From Pseudomonadota bacterium (GTDB taxonomy: Archaea > Thermoplasmatota > SW-10-69-26 > JACQPN01 > JAJPHT01), in NCBI GenBank assembly GCA_021325135.1, contig JAJPHT010000020.1:87377-151376 (forward strand): a stretch of DNA of 64,000 nt, in the 5' to 3' direction. The notes under the pieces are model-generated. The model did not search any database, was not told where the DNA came from, and saw only the letters and a list, made by a program, of their open reading frames with translations. Positions 42,506 through 49,126 of the stretch are shown in pieces. Position 1 is the stretch's first letter, and each line of letters opens with the position of its first letter. The position numbers and the translations under genes are program-made.

Positions 42506-42530
42506 GCCCGACGCATCGTGGGCGCTCCCG

Positions 42531-43148
42531 ATGGGCTACAAGCTCGCGAGGGGCACGTCGACGTGGTTCTTCGTCGCGTGGGCGCTCGCCCTGGCCCTCG
42601 CCGCGCTGACCGCGTGGGCGTCGGGCTGGTTCCTCCTCCCGTTCGTCCCCGTCTTCATCCTCGCCGTGCTCATGCTGAACTTCTTCCGCGACCCTGAGCG
42701 CACGCCCGGCGCGGGGCTCGTGGCGCCCGCCGACGGCGTCGTGCAGAGCATCGACGCGTGGCCCGACGGGCGCACTCGCGTGGCGACGTTCATGAACCCG
42801 TTCAACGTGCACGTGAACCGCGCGCCGCTCGACGCGCGCGTCGCGTCGGTGGAGCACAAGCCGGGCGGCTTCGTCCCCGCGTTCGACAAGGAGAGCGACC
42901 GCAACGAGCGCGTCGTGTGGCGCTTCGAGACGGAGGTGGGCGACCTGGAGGTCGTGCAGATCGCGGGCGCCGTCGCGCGCCGCATCGTGCCCTACCTGGC
43001 GGCCGGCTCCAAGGTGCGCAAGGGGGAGCGGTTCGGCATGATCCGCCTGGGATCGAGGGTCGACGTTTATCTGCCTCCTGGGATTTCGCCGGCGGTGGCC
43101 GTCGGCGATATCGTCGTGGCCGGAGAGACCACCCTTGCCCGGACCTGA
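42531..43148 (+). CDS. asd: Archaetidylserine decarboxylase (phosphatidylserine decarboxylase family)
   Basis: Encodes 205 aa, the short PSD form. It decarboxylates archaetidylserine to archaetidylethanolamine using a self-made pyruvoyl group. Two N-terminal membrane helices precede FFRDPERTPG, VAPADGVVQSID, FMNPFNVHVNRAP and the C-terminal IRLGSRVDVYLP, where cleavage between Gly and Ser makes the pyruvoyl group. The downstream gene is the matching synthase, with overlapping ends, which supports the assignment. Confidence 0.92.
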   Translation: MGYKLARGTSTWFFVAWALALALAALTAWASGWFLLPFVPVFILAVLMLNFFRDPERTPGAGLVAPADGVVQSIDAWPDGRTRVATFMNPFNVHVNRAPLDARVASVEHKPGGFVPAFDKESDRNERVVWRFETEVGDLEVVQIAGAVARRIVPYLAAGSKVRKGERFGMIRLGSRVDVYLPPGISPAVAVGDIVVAGETTLART

Positions 43149-44067
43149 GCCCCCGCGCAAGCGCGCACGCGACGGCAGCCTTCGCCTCACGCGTGGCGTG
43201 CGCCTCACGCGCATGAACCTGCCGCGGCTGCCCGCCTTCCGCGTGCCGGTGCACCCGCGCGTGCGCCGCTTCGGGCACGCCATCCGCGGCCGCATCCCGA
43301 AGCTGCCCCGCATCCGCAGCGTCATCAGCCCCGCGGACGTGCTCACGCTGGCCAACGGCATGGCGGGCCTGCTCGCCATCGCGGTGGTCACGCAGACGGT
43401 GAACCTCTACGAGAAGCCGTTCTTCCCGCGCCTCGCGGACACCTTCCGCGGCCTCCAGGACGACCGCTTCCTCCTGGCGGCCATCCTCATCGCGCTGGGC
43501 CTCGTCTTCGACGCGCTGGACGGCATCGTCGCGCGCCGCTTCGGCGGCAGCCGCCTGGGCGCGGACCTGGACACGCTGAGCGACACCGTGACCTTCGTCG
43601 TGACGCCCGCGTTCATGGTGCTCACCAAGTACGGCGAGGCCCACCCCTACCAGGCGCTCCTCGCCGCGGGCCTCGTCTTCATCATGGGCGTGCTGCGCCT
43701 GGCGCGCTTCAACAGCAACCCCGCCGAGAGCAGCACGACCACGTTCCAGGGGCTCCCCACGCCCTGGTGCGCCATCACCATCGCGCTCCTCATCATGGCC
43801 GGCGTGAGCTACCTCTACGCGCTGCCCATCGTCGTCGTGCTCGCCTTCCTCATGATGAGCAACGTCGCGTACCCCAAGAGCCGCGGCCGCGCCACCGCCC
43901 TCGCCCTCGTCATGGTGCTCGTCGCGCTGGTCACCATCGGCGTCATCCTCTTCTTCCCCGAGGGGCAGCCCGGCGTCCTGCGCGGCGCCTTCACGCTGGT
44001 CATGCTCGCGGTCGCCACGCTGCCGTTCTTCCTGGCGCGGGCGCGGCGGTTGAGAAGGGCCCCTTAG
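43135..44067 (+). CDS. pssA: CDP-alcohol phosphatidyltransferase (archaetidylserine synthase)
   Basis: Encodes 310 aa with about eight membrane helices. The CDP-alcohol phosphotransferase signature is complete: DALDGIVARRFGGSRLGADL then DTLSD (about residues 124-150, pattern DG-x2-AR-x8-G-x3-D-x3-D). It should join serine to CDP-archaeol. The TTG at 43135 has GGAGA eight bases upstream and overlaps asd by 14 bases; an ATG at 43213 is an alternative that removes a basic N-terminus. The product is the substrate of the neighbouring decarboxylase. Confidence 0.9.
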   Translation: MPGPEPPRKRARDGSLRLTRGVRLTRMNLPRLPAFRVPVHPRVRRFGHAIRGRIPKLPRIRSVISPADVLTLANGMAGLLAIAVVTQTVNLYEKPFFPRLADTFRGLQDDRFLLAAILIALGLVFDALDGIVARRFGGSRLGADLDTLSDTVTFVVTPAFMVLTKYGEAHPYQALLAAGLVFIMGVLRLARFNSNPAESSTTTFQGLPTPWCAITIALLIMAGVSYLYALPIVVVLAFLMMSNVAYPKSRGRATALALVMVLVALVTIGVILFFPEGQPGVLRGAFTLVMLAVATLPFFLARARRLRRAP

Positions 44068-44134
44068 CTGCCGCCGAAGCCGTCCACCTAAGCCGAAGTA
44101 ACATTGATAGGATCCGTTCTGTTACTTTGCCATT

Positions 44135-44404
44135 GTGCGACTCGAAAGGGGAATGAAAAGGGCCGCTGTCTTCCCGGTCGTTGCGGCGGGCCTCGCCGCG
44201 TTGGCCACCCTCTCCGCCGCGGCCGTGACGTCGGCGCCCTCGACGCTGGGTCGCGGAGATGCATCGTTCACGGACGGAAACGGAGAGTCTAAGGTCACCA
44301 CGGCTTCCATCACGCGCTACACCAACGCGGACGGCTCCCACTCGCTGCGCTGCGATTGCAGCCCGGGAGTGCCCGACACGTCCGTGGTGAGCTGCAAGGG
44401 GTAG
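44135..44404 (+). CDS. Small secreted protein
   Basis: Encodes 89 aa from GTG 44135, or 83 from ATG 44153. A signal peptide ends near AAAVTSA. The mature part is polar with three Cys near the end (CDCSP, SCKG). It lies 13 bases before a second secreted-protein gene, so both are probably on one transcript. The same pairing, a secreted protein then this family, is seen at 2006/2747. Function unknown. Confidence 0.65.
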   Translation: MRLERGMKRAAVFPVVAAGLAALATLSAAAVTSAPSTLGRGDASFTDGNGESKVTTASITRYTNADGSHSLRCDCSPGVPDTSVVSCKG

Positions 44405-44417
44405 GGAGGAATTCGGC

Positions 44418-44801
44418 ATGCGCGCTGGGCTCGTCGTCGTGCTGGTGGCCGTGCTCGCGGCGAGCCTGCCCACCGTCCTCTCCACCGCCCCGCCCAAGAG
44501 CAGGGAGACGACCTTCGCGGCGTGGGTCGGCTCCGCCCACGTGGACGGCTCCGTGGGCAAGACCGCCCAGCGGTGCTCGGGAGGGCTCCACTCGGTGTCC
44601 CTCTCGCCGGGCCCGCGCGACCCGCAACGGGCCGTGATCGCCAGCCAAGGGGCGGACTGCAGGGTGACCGTCACGGTCTACGAGCCCCGGCCCGACCGGT
44701 GGACCCGCTGCGGCTATGCGGTCTGCGGCGTCGGCGACCCGTCCACCGCGGAGATCCAGGCCTCGTGGATCATCGTCGCGGGCCCTGCGACGTTTGGCTG
44801 A
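44418..44801 (+). CDS. Small secreted protein, paralogue of the one at 2747
   Basis: Encodes 127 aa with a signal peptide (residues 1-23) and four Cys. The C-terminal half aligns with the product of 2747: C-x-GG, S-x-GPR, C-x-V-x-V-x-VYE-x2-P, then P-S-x2-E-x2-ASW and AGP. GGAGG lies nine bases before the ATG. Two copies about 42 kb apart, each behind another small secreted gene, suggest an expanded lineage-specific exported family. Confidence 0.75.
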   Translation: MRAGLVVVLVAVLAASLPTVLSTAPPKSRETTFAAWVGSAHVDGSVGKTAQRCSGGLHSVSLSPGPRDPQRAVIASQGADCRVTVTVYEPRPDRWTRCGYAVCGVGDPSTAEIQASWIIVAGPATFG

Positions 44802-44845
44802 TCGCCGCCGGACGACGATCACGACGACATGGCGACAACGCCTCC

Positions 44846-44867
44846 TTCGGGGGCTACGCCCCCCGAA
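44846..44867 (+). terminator. GC-rich hairpin after the secreted-protein pair
   Basis: TTCGGGGGC and GCCCCCCGAA pair around a three-base loop 45 bases after the stop of the paralogue gene. It may stop or stabilise its transcript. No T-run follows. Confidence 0.45.
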
Positions 44868-44939
44868 CCCCCCGCTTCTTGCGCACAAAAGCAATCCTTA
44901 AGCCGGCGGGCAGGGTCGGAAGAAGCGAGAGGCCGCGCT

Positions 44940-45332
44940 GTGTCCCCCGAGGACGCCAAGGGCATCCGCATCCTTCTCGTGGACGACAACCTGGACCACG
45001 CCCAGATTGCCCTCCGCGCGTTGCGCGGCGACGCGCGCGTCGACGCCGCGCGGCTGGGCGGCGAGGCCCTGGAGCGGGCCGGCGAGGAGCGCTACGACCT
45101 CGTCCTTCTCGATTACCGCCTCCCCGACATGAGCGGGCTCGACGTGCTGGCGCAGCTGAAGGCGCGCAAGGACGCGCCCGCGGTCATCCTCATGAGCGCG
45201 CAGGGCTCCGAGGAGGTCGCCATGCAGGCGCTCAAGGCCGGCGCCGCGGGGTACGTCGTCAAGAACGCGGACTTCGGCAAGCGCCTCGCCTACGAGGTCC
45301 GCGAGTGGATCGCGACGCGCGGGAAGGAGTGA
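44940..45332 (+). CDS. Single-domain response regulator (CheY-like receiver)
   Basis: Encodes 130 aa, only a receiver domain. The acidic pair is in ILLVDDN (residues 15-16), the phospho-acceptor is Asp58 in LLDYRLPDMSGLDVL, the Thr/Ser switch is in LMSAQGS and the conserved Lys is in YVVKNAD (about 108). There is no output domain. It starts with GTG at 44940. The next gene, 24 bases on, encodes a TrmB regulator, suggesting that phosphorylation is relayed to it. The only histidine kinase in the window is at 30805. Confidence 0.9.
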   Translation: MSPEDAKGIRILLVDDNLDHAQIALRALRGDARVDAARLGGEALERAGEERYDLVLLDYRLPDMSGLDVLAQLKARKDAPAVILMSAQGSEEVAMQALKAGAAGYVVKNADFGKRLAYEVREWIATRGKE

Positions 45333-45356
45333 TCCCCTCTGAAGGTCGATGACGTC

Positions 45357-46574
45357 GTGCTGCGGCTGACCTCCATCGGCCTCGCCGAGAAGGAGGCCCG
45401 CGCGCTGGCGCACCTCACGCGCCTGGGCACCTCCAAGGTCACGGACCTCGCCAAGGCCTCGGGGCTGAAGCGCGCGGAGACCTACCAGGTGCTGGAGCGC
45501 CTCCAGGGGCGCGGCCTCGTGGAGGGCACGCTCTCCCGGCCCCGCAACTTCACCGCCGTCGCCCCCGAGCGCGCGGTCGCCATCCTCGTCGAGGAGCGCG
45601 CGACGCAGCTGAAGGCCATCGAGGGGATGAAGGACGACCTCCAGGAGCGCCTCGCGCGCCTCTCGGGCACGCCCGCCACCGAGCGGCCCGGCGAGAGCTT
45701 CCGCATCCTCCACGACCGCAACCAAATCACGGGGCAGTTGGGCCGCACCGTGCGCGGCGCGCAGAAGGAGCTGTGCGTCGTCGCCAGCAGCCGCAGCCTC
45801 TTCCGCCTTCTGCTCGACGAAGGTCTGGAGGCCGAGTTCCTCGCCGCCAAGAAGCGCGGCGTGGAGATCCGCATCCTCACCGAGATCCTGCCCGGCTCCG
45901 AGGAGATCGTGGGCCGCATGGCGGGCTTCGCCTCGGTGCGCCACATGATGGTGCCCCGCCCGCTGCGCTTCGTCATCGCGGACGAGCGGGAGATCGTGCA
46001 GTACGTCACGGCGGACCCCCTGGTCACCGGCTCCAAGGAGACGGCGCTCTGGATCGGGGCCCGCGACCACGTGCAGGCGCAGCGCGCCTTCTTCGACGAC
46101 CTCTGGGCGCCGGCCATGAGCGCCGACGCGCGCCGCGAGGAGCTGGAGAGCGGGCGCGCCAGCGAGCAGGTGCAGGTGGTGAAGGGGCGCCTCACGCGCT
46201 ACGAGAAGGAGAAGGAGATGATCCTGCGCGCCGCGCGGGAGATCTGCATCGTCCTCTCCGCCTCGGAGGCCTCGCGCCTCGCCACCAGCGGCGTGGGCCG
46301 GGCGCTGGCGTCCCGCATGCGCGACGGCGTGCGCGTGCGCGCCCTGGTGGGCCCGGGTGTGAAGCTCGACCTGCCGGGGGCCGAGGTGAAGACGACGCCC
46401 CTGCCCCAGCCGCGCATCCTGGTGGACGCCTCGGAGGTGCTTCTCATCTTCACGGGCAAGGGGGCGACGGAAGAGGTGACGGACCCCGCAGAATACGGCG
46501 TCTGGGTCAGCCTGGCCCCGTCGCTCGAGCTGGTGCAGAAGGTGTTCGAGCAGGCGTGGGCCGAAGGCCGCTGA
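45357..46574 (+). CDS. TrmB-family transcriptional regulator
   Basis: Encodes 405 aa. The N-terminal winged helix (LTSIGLAEKEARALAHLTRL, KVTDLAKASGLKRAETYQVL, ERLQGRGLVEGTLSRPRNF) matches TrmB. A helical linker with a coiled coil leads to a C-terminal part of alternating strands and helices (ILHDRNQITGQLGRTVRGAQ, KRGVEIRILTEIL) like the PLD-fold sensory domain of other TrmB proteins. The ligand is unknown. The given start is GTG; a CTG 18 bases earlier with GGAG before it would add LKVDDV and is equally plausible. It follows the receiver gene closely. Confidence 0.85.
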   Translation: MLRLTSIGLAEKEARALAHLTRLGTSKVTDLAKASGLKRAETYQVLERLQGRGLVEGTLSRPRNFTAVAPERAVAILVEERATQLKAIEGMKDDLQERLARLSGTPATERPGESFRILHDRNQITGQLGRTVRGAQKELCVVASSRSLFRLLLDEGLEAEFLAAKKRGVEIRILTEILPGSEEIVGRMAGFASVRHMMVPRPLRFVIADEREIVQYVTADPLVTGSKETALWIGARDHVQAQRAFFDDLWAPAMSADARREELESGRASEQVQVVKGRLTRYEKEKEMILRAAREICIVLSASEASRLATSGVGRALASRMRDGVRVRALVGPGVKLDLPGAEVKTTPLPQPRILVDASEVLLIFTGKGATEEVTDPAEYGVWVSLAPSLELVQKVFEQAWAEGR

Positions 46575-46763
46575 TCAGTCGCCCTTGAGGGTCCCGTTGG
46601 CCTTGAGGGTCGCGAAGTACTGGTCCAGGGCTTCCTGGACGACGCCGTGGATCTGGCGCCCTTCCATGACCTTCAGGCTGTGGAGCTGCAGGTGGTACTT
46701 CACCGGGATGTTGACCTTGAGCTCCTTCATGCCGGGCTTCTTCGGGCGTTCGCGGATCATCAT
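46575..46763 (-). CDS. Ribbon-helix-helix protein, copy 1
   Basis: Encodes 62 aa: a beta strand LKVNIPVKYHLQLH and two helices (LKVMEGRQIHGVVQEALDQY and a short tail), the ribbon-helix-helix (CopG/MetJ) layout. It is nearly identical to the neighbouring copy at 46844; the core differs in only a few residues. Its stop lies next to the convergent TrmB stop. Such proteins are dimeric DNA-binding repressors or antitoxins; no toxin is adjacent. Confidence 0.75.
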   Translation of the reverse strand: MMIRERPKKPGMKELKVNIPVKYHLQLHSLKVMEGRQIHGVVQEALDQYFATLKANGTLKGD

Positions 46764-46843
46764 GCGCTGGTACCCGGCAAAGACCCGCAGGCAGGCGGGA
46801 AAGCACGTTGTTTGCCAAGGCTGGACAACCAAGGGCCTCCGGC

Positions 46844-47029
46844 CTACTCGTCGTGGCGCCCCTCGGGCTTGAGGGTCGCGAAGTACTGGTCGAGGGCTTC
46901 CTGGACCATGGAGTGGATCTGGCGGCCCTCCAGGACCTTCAGGCTGTGCAGCTGGAGGTGGTACTTCACCGGGACGTGGACCTTGAGCTCCTTCATGCGG
47001 TCCTGCTTGGGGGGGTCGCGGATCATCAT
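46844..47029 (-). CDS. Ribbon-helix-helix protein, copy 2
   Basis: Encodes 61 aa with strand LKVHVPVKYHLQLH and helix LKVLEGRQIHSMVQEALDQY, the same architecture as the gene at 46575, 80 bases away. The N- and C-terminal ends have diverged more than the core, so the pair arose by tandem duplication. The gene starts 184 bases from the 78-bp palindrome, a possible operator target. Function unknown. Confidence 0.75.
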   Translation of the reverse strand: MMIRDPPKQDRMKELKVHVPVKYHLQLHSLKVLEGRQIHSMVQEALDQYFATLKPEGRHDE

Positions 47030-47213
47030 GGCAATGCTTCCAGCGCTGTCGGTGGACAGTGGGGAGATCATGCCTTGTTCGATCCGGGCGGACAACCAAC
47101 GGAGCGTCGGGCTGGCCGCTGGGGGCAGGGCCGCCGGGGGCCCGGCGGCGCACGCTTGAGCGGCCCCGCCTCTGCACACCCCCTATACAACGCTGACGGG
47201 GCGTCGGTTTTTC

Positions 47214-47291
47214 ACGCCCGTGCCCGCCTGGGCGTACCCGTGCACGCCCGTGCACGGGCGTGCACGGGTACGCCCAGGCGGGCACGGGCGT
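47214..47291. repeat. Perfect 78-bp palindrome
   Basis: Bases 47214-47252 and 47253-47291 are exact reverse complements with no spacer, centred on TGCA. The arms contain nested repeats of GTGCACGCCCGTG-type sequence. It lies in a 387-base gene-free gap between the RHH gene and a secreted-protein gene. CCTATACAA (47182-47190) lies 24-32 bases before it, so a transcript could begin at the palindrome. The rest of the gap shows no gene. Confidence 0.95.
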
Positions 47292-47416
47292 CCGGCGCCG
47301 GCCCCGCCCTGGAACCCCCGCCCAAGCCCGGTAACACTTTTGCGCGCCGCTCCGCTCCCCGCGCGTTGCGCCCCCCTCGAAAAAGCCCTCGACGACGTCG
47401 CGCCCCCGCTCCGTCC

Positions 47417-48280
47417 GTGGATCGTCTCACCCGGAGGGAGGTCAAGGTCGCGCTGCTGAGCGCGTTCCTCGGGGCCGTCCTGGGGGCCGCCGCAAGCCCC
47501 CTCGGGACGGCGGCCTACGCCCGCCTGACCGCGCCCGCGGTGGGCGACCTGGTCGTCACCCTTCAGACGCAGGGCCACGTCCAGCCAAGCCAAGGGTCCT
47601 GTCTCCTGGAGAAGGCCTCGGTCTGGCAGGCGGGCGCGCCCCTGGAGGCGTTCCGCGACTCCCGGGAGGTCGATCCGACCCACGAGTGCGCATGGAACGG
47701 CGTCCCCGTGGGGCCGTATCGCGTGGCGCTGTTCGGGCCGGCCAATCTGACCCTCTTCACGGGGAGCACCACGAGGACGTTCTGGGGCGAGGTGGACGTC
47801 GTCATCCCCGGCCACGTGGACGTCGTCCGCTCGACGCCGTTCCTGGCGGAGACGCCTGAGGTCATCGGGGTCAGGCACAACCTCAGCTTCACGGTCCTGA
47901 ACCCGGGCCCCAGCGTGGTCATGCAGTTCGTCTGCCTCTGGGGGGCCGAGGTCCAGAACGAGACGGTGGACCCCGTCACGGGGACCATCTCCTCCTCCGC
48001 CGTGATCCACCAGAGCCGCCCCGCGCCGGGCGAAATCCGGGCGGGCGAGTCGAGGCGGGAGTCCTGCAACCTGGGTCCCAACGGCACGCGGGAGCCCCTG
48101 GTCGCGGCCATGGTGAGGGTCCGGTCGCCCTTCTCCTCTGACGACGGGGGCATCCACGCGGGCCGCGACGAGCTGCCCACCACCGTCCCCGGCGTCTCCG
48201 ACTGGCTGGTGACCGACACCTGGCGCCTCCCCTGCGCGCCGACCGGAGGTCCAAGCAGCATCTTCCAATGCTCATCCTGA
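47417..48280 (+). CDS. Membrane-anchored secreted protein of unknown function
   Basis: Encodes 287 aa from GTG 47417. A short cytoplasmic basic stretch precedes one hydrophobic helix (VALLSAFLGAVLGAAASPLG), which is either a signal or an anchor. The outer part has beta-rich segments (GDLVVTLQTQ, EVDVVIPGHVDVV, HNLSFTVLNPGPSVVMQFVCLWG), N-x-T/S sites and five or six Cys. No family recognised. The long 5' gap contains the palindrome. It is convergent with the THEP1-like gene, with the hairpin cluster between. Confidence 0.65.
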   Translation: MDRLTRREVKVALLSAFLGAVLGAAASPLGTAAYARLTAPAVGDLVVTLQTQGHVQPSQGSCLLEKASVWQAGAPLEAFRDSREVDPTHECAWNGVPVGPYRVALFGPANLTLFTGSTTRTFWGEVDVVIPGHVDVVRSTPFLAETPEVIGVRHNLSFTVLNPGPSVVMQFVCLWGAEVQNETVDPVTGTISSSAVIHQSRPAPGEIRAGESRRESCNLGPNGTREPLVAAMVRVRSPFSSDDGGIHAGRDELPTTVPGVSDWLVTDTWRLPCAPTGGPSSIFQCSS

Positions 48281-48300
48281 AACCCGTCGCGACGGACGCT

Positions 48301-48461
48301 GATGATCGCGCTCAAGCCGCCCGATCATCAAGGCAGGGGGATCCCCGCCGAAGGCGGGGCGTCGCCCGACGCGCGAGCGAAGCGAGCGCGTCGTTGGGGG
48401 CCGAAGGCCCCCAGCTTCACCGCACGGCAAACCGAGGCGCGAAGCGCCGAAGGTTTGCCGT
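48301..48461. repeat. Cluster of five consecutive hairpins, several with GAA loops
   Basis: Five inverted repeats follow one another. GATGATCG/CGATCATC (48301-48329); CCCCGCC-GAA-GGCGGGG (48343-48359); CGACGCGC/GCGCGTCG (48367-48393); GGGGGCC-GAA-GGCCCCC (48396-48412); and a two-tier stem with outer CGGCAAACC/GGTTTGCCG and inner GGCGC-GAA-GCGCC (48424-48461). All lie between two convergent genes. The repeated GAA loop and perfect stems argue for a structured RNA, a bidirectional terminator or a clustered repeat element. Confidence 0.8.
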
Positions 48462-49009
48462 TAGATGTTCTCCCCTTCCAGCAGCTTCTCGATCTTGTAC
48501 GGAAGCAGGTTCCGGTTGATCTTGGTGACCTCCAGGATGCGGATGTCGTCGCGGCGCCGGATGTCCTGGAGGAGGGGGTTGCGCGACTTCTTGTGGAGGG
48601 TCATGATCATGGGCTTGGAGGAGTCCAGGGCCTTCTTGACGGCGTTGCAGAAGGCGGGGCTCTCCATCTCCATCTTGCCCACCTCGTCGATGACGATGAC
48701 CTCGGCCTCGCGGATGGCCTGCTCGATGGCGGTGACGCCGAGGCCGTCCAGGACGTTCATGTCGACGCCGAAGCCGGCGACCTTGACCTTGGCGTCGGTG
48801 AAGTCGACGTGGGCGAGGATGCCGTCCTCCTTGGTGAGCCAGTTCACGATGCGGAAGCCGAGGCGGTTGGTCCCCTCGTCGATGGACTCGGTGACCATGC
48901 CGCCGACGATGACCTCCTTCTCCTCGAGCTTCTCGACGATCTTGAGAAGGGTCCTCGTCTTGCCGACGCTGGGCAGACCGGTGATGCCGATCTTCAGCTC
49001 CTTGACCAT
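48461..49009 (-). CDS. THEP1-family nucleoside-triphosphatase
   Basis: Encodes 182 aa, the usual length of the small archaeal NTPase family (COG1618). Walker A is GLPSVGKT (residues 11-18) and Walker B is EVIVIDEVGKMEM. FRIVNW, VDMNVLDGLG and MTLHKKSRNPLLQDI are family features. It hydrolyses NTPs, and a related human enzyme acts on tRNA/rRNA-linked steps, but the cellular role is uncertain. A palindromic CTATATAG (49039-49046) lies about 30-37 bases before the ATG. The stop is inside the last hairpin of the cluster. Confidence 0.93.
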   Translation of the reverse strand: MVKELKIGITGLPSVGKTRTLLKIVEKLEEKEVIVGGMVTESIDEGTNRLGFRIVNWLTKEDGILAHVDFTDAKVKVAGFGVDMNVLDGLGVTAIEQAIREAEVIVIDEVGKMEMESPAFCNAVKKALDSSKPMIMTLHKKSRNPLLQDIRRRDDIRILEVTKINRNLLPYKIEKLLEGENI

Positions 49010-49096
49010 ATATCAGGGGCGGAAACGGTTGGCTCACGCTATATAGTCGCCGAAACGGGGTGCGCGCCCCGGAGGCGCGCTTCGGGTGGCCGCAAT

Positions 49097-49105
49097 CCTT
49101 TATCC
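49097..49105 (+). promoter_or_regulatory. TATA-like box of the aldehyde dehydrogenase gene
   Basis: CCTTTATCC lies 22-30 bases before the ATG at 49127 and decides that start. A second ATG at 49117 is out of frame. Confidence 0.6.
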
Positions 49106-49126
49106 AAGGAGCCCAGATGGGCGAAC

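Noticed and set aside
47212..47459. Short frames on both strands that encode the same peptide beginning MPAWAYPCTPVHG.
   Set aside because: Identical peptides from both strands are the necessary result of the perfect palindrome, not evidence of coding.
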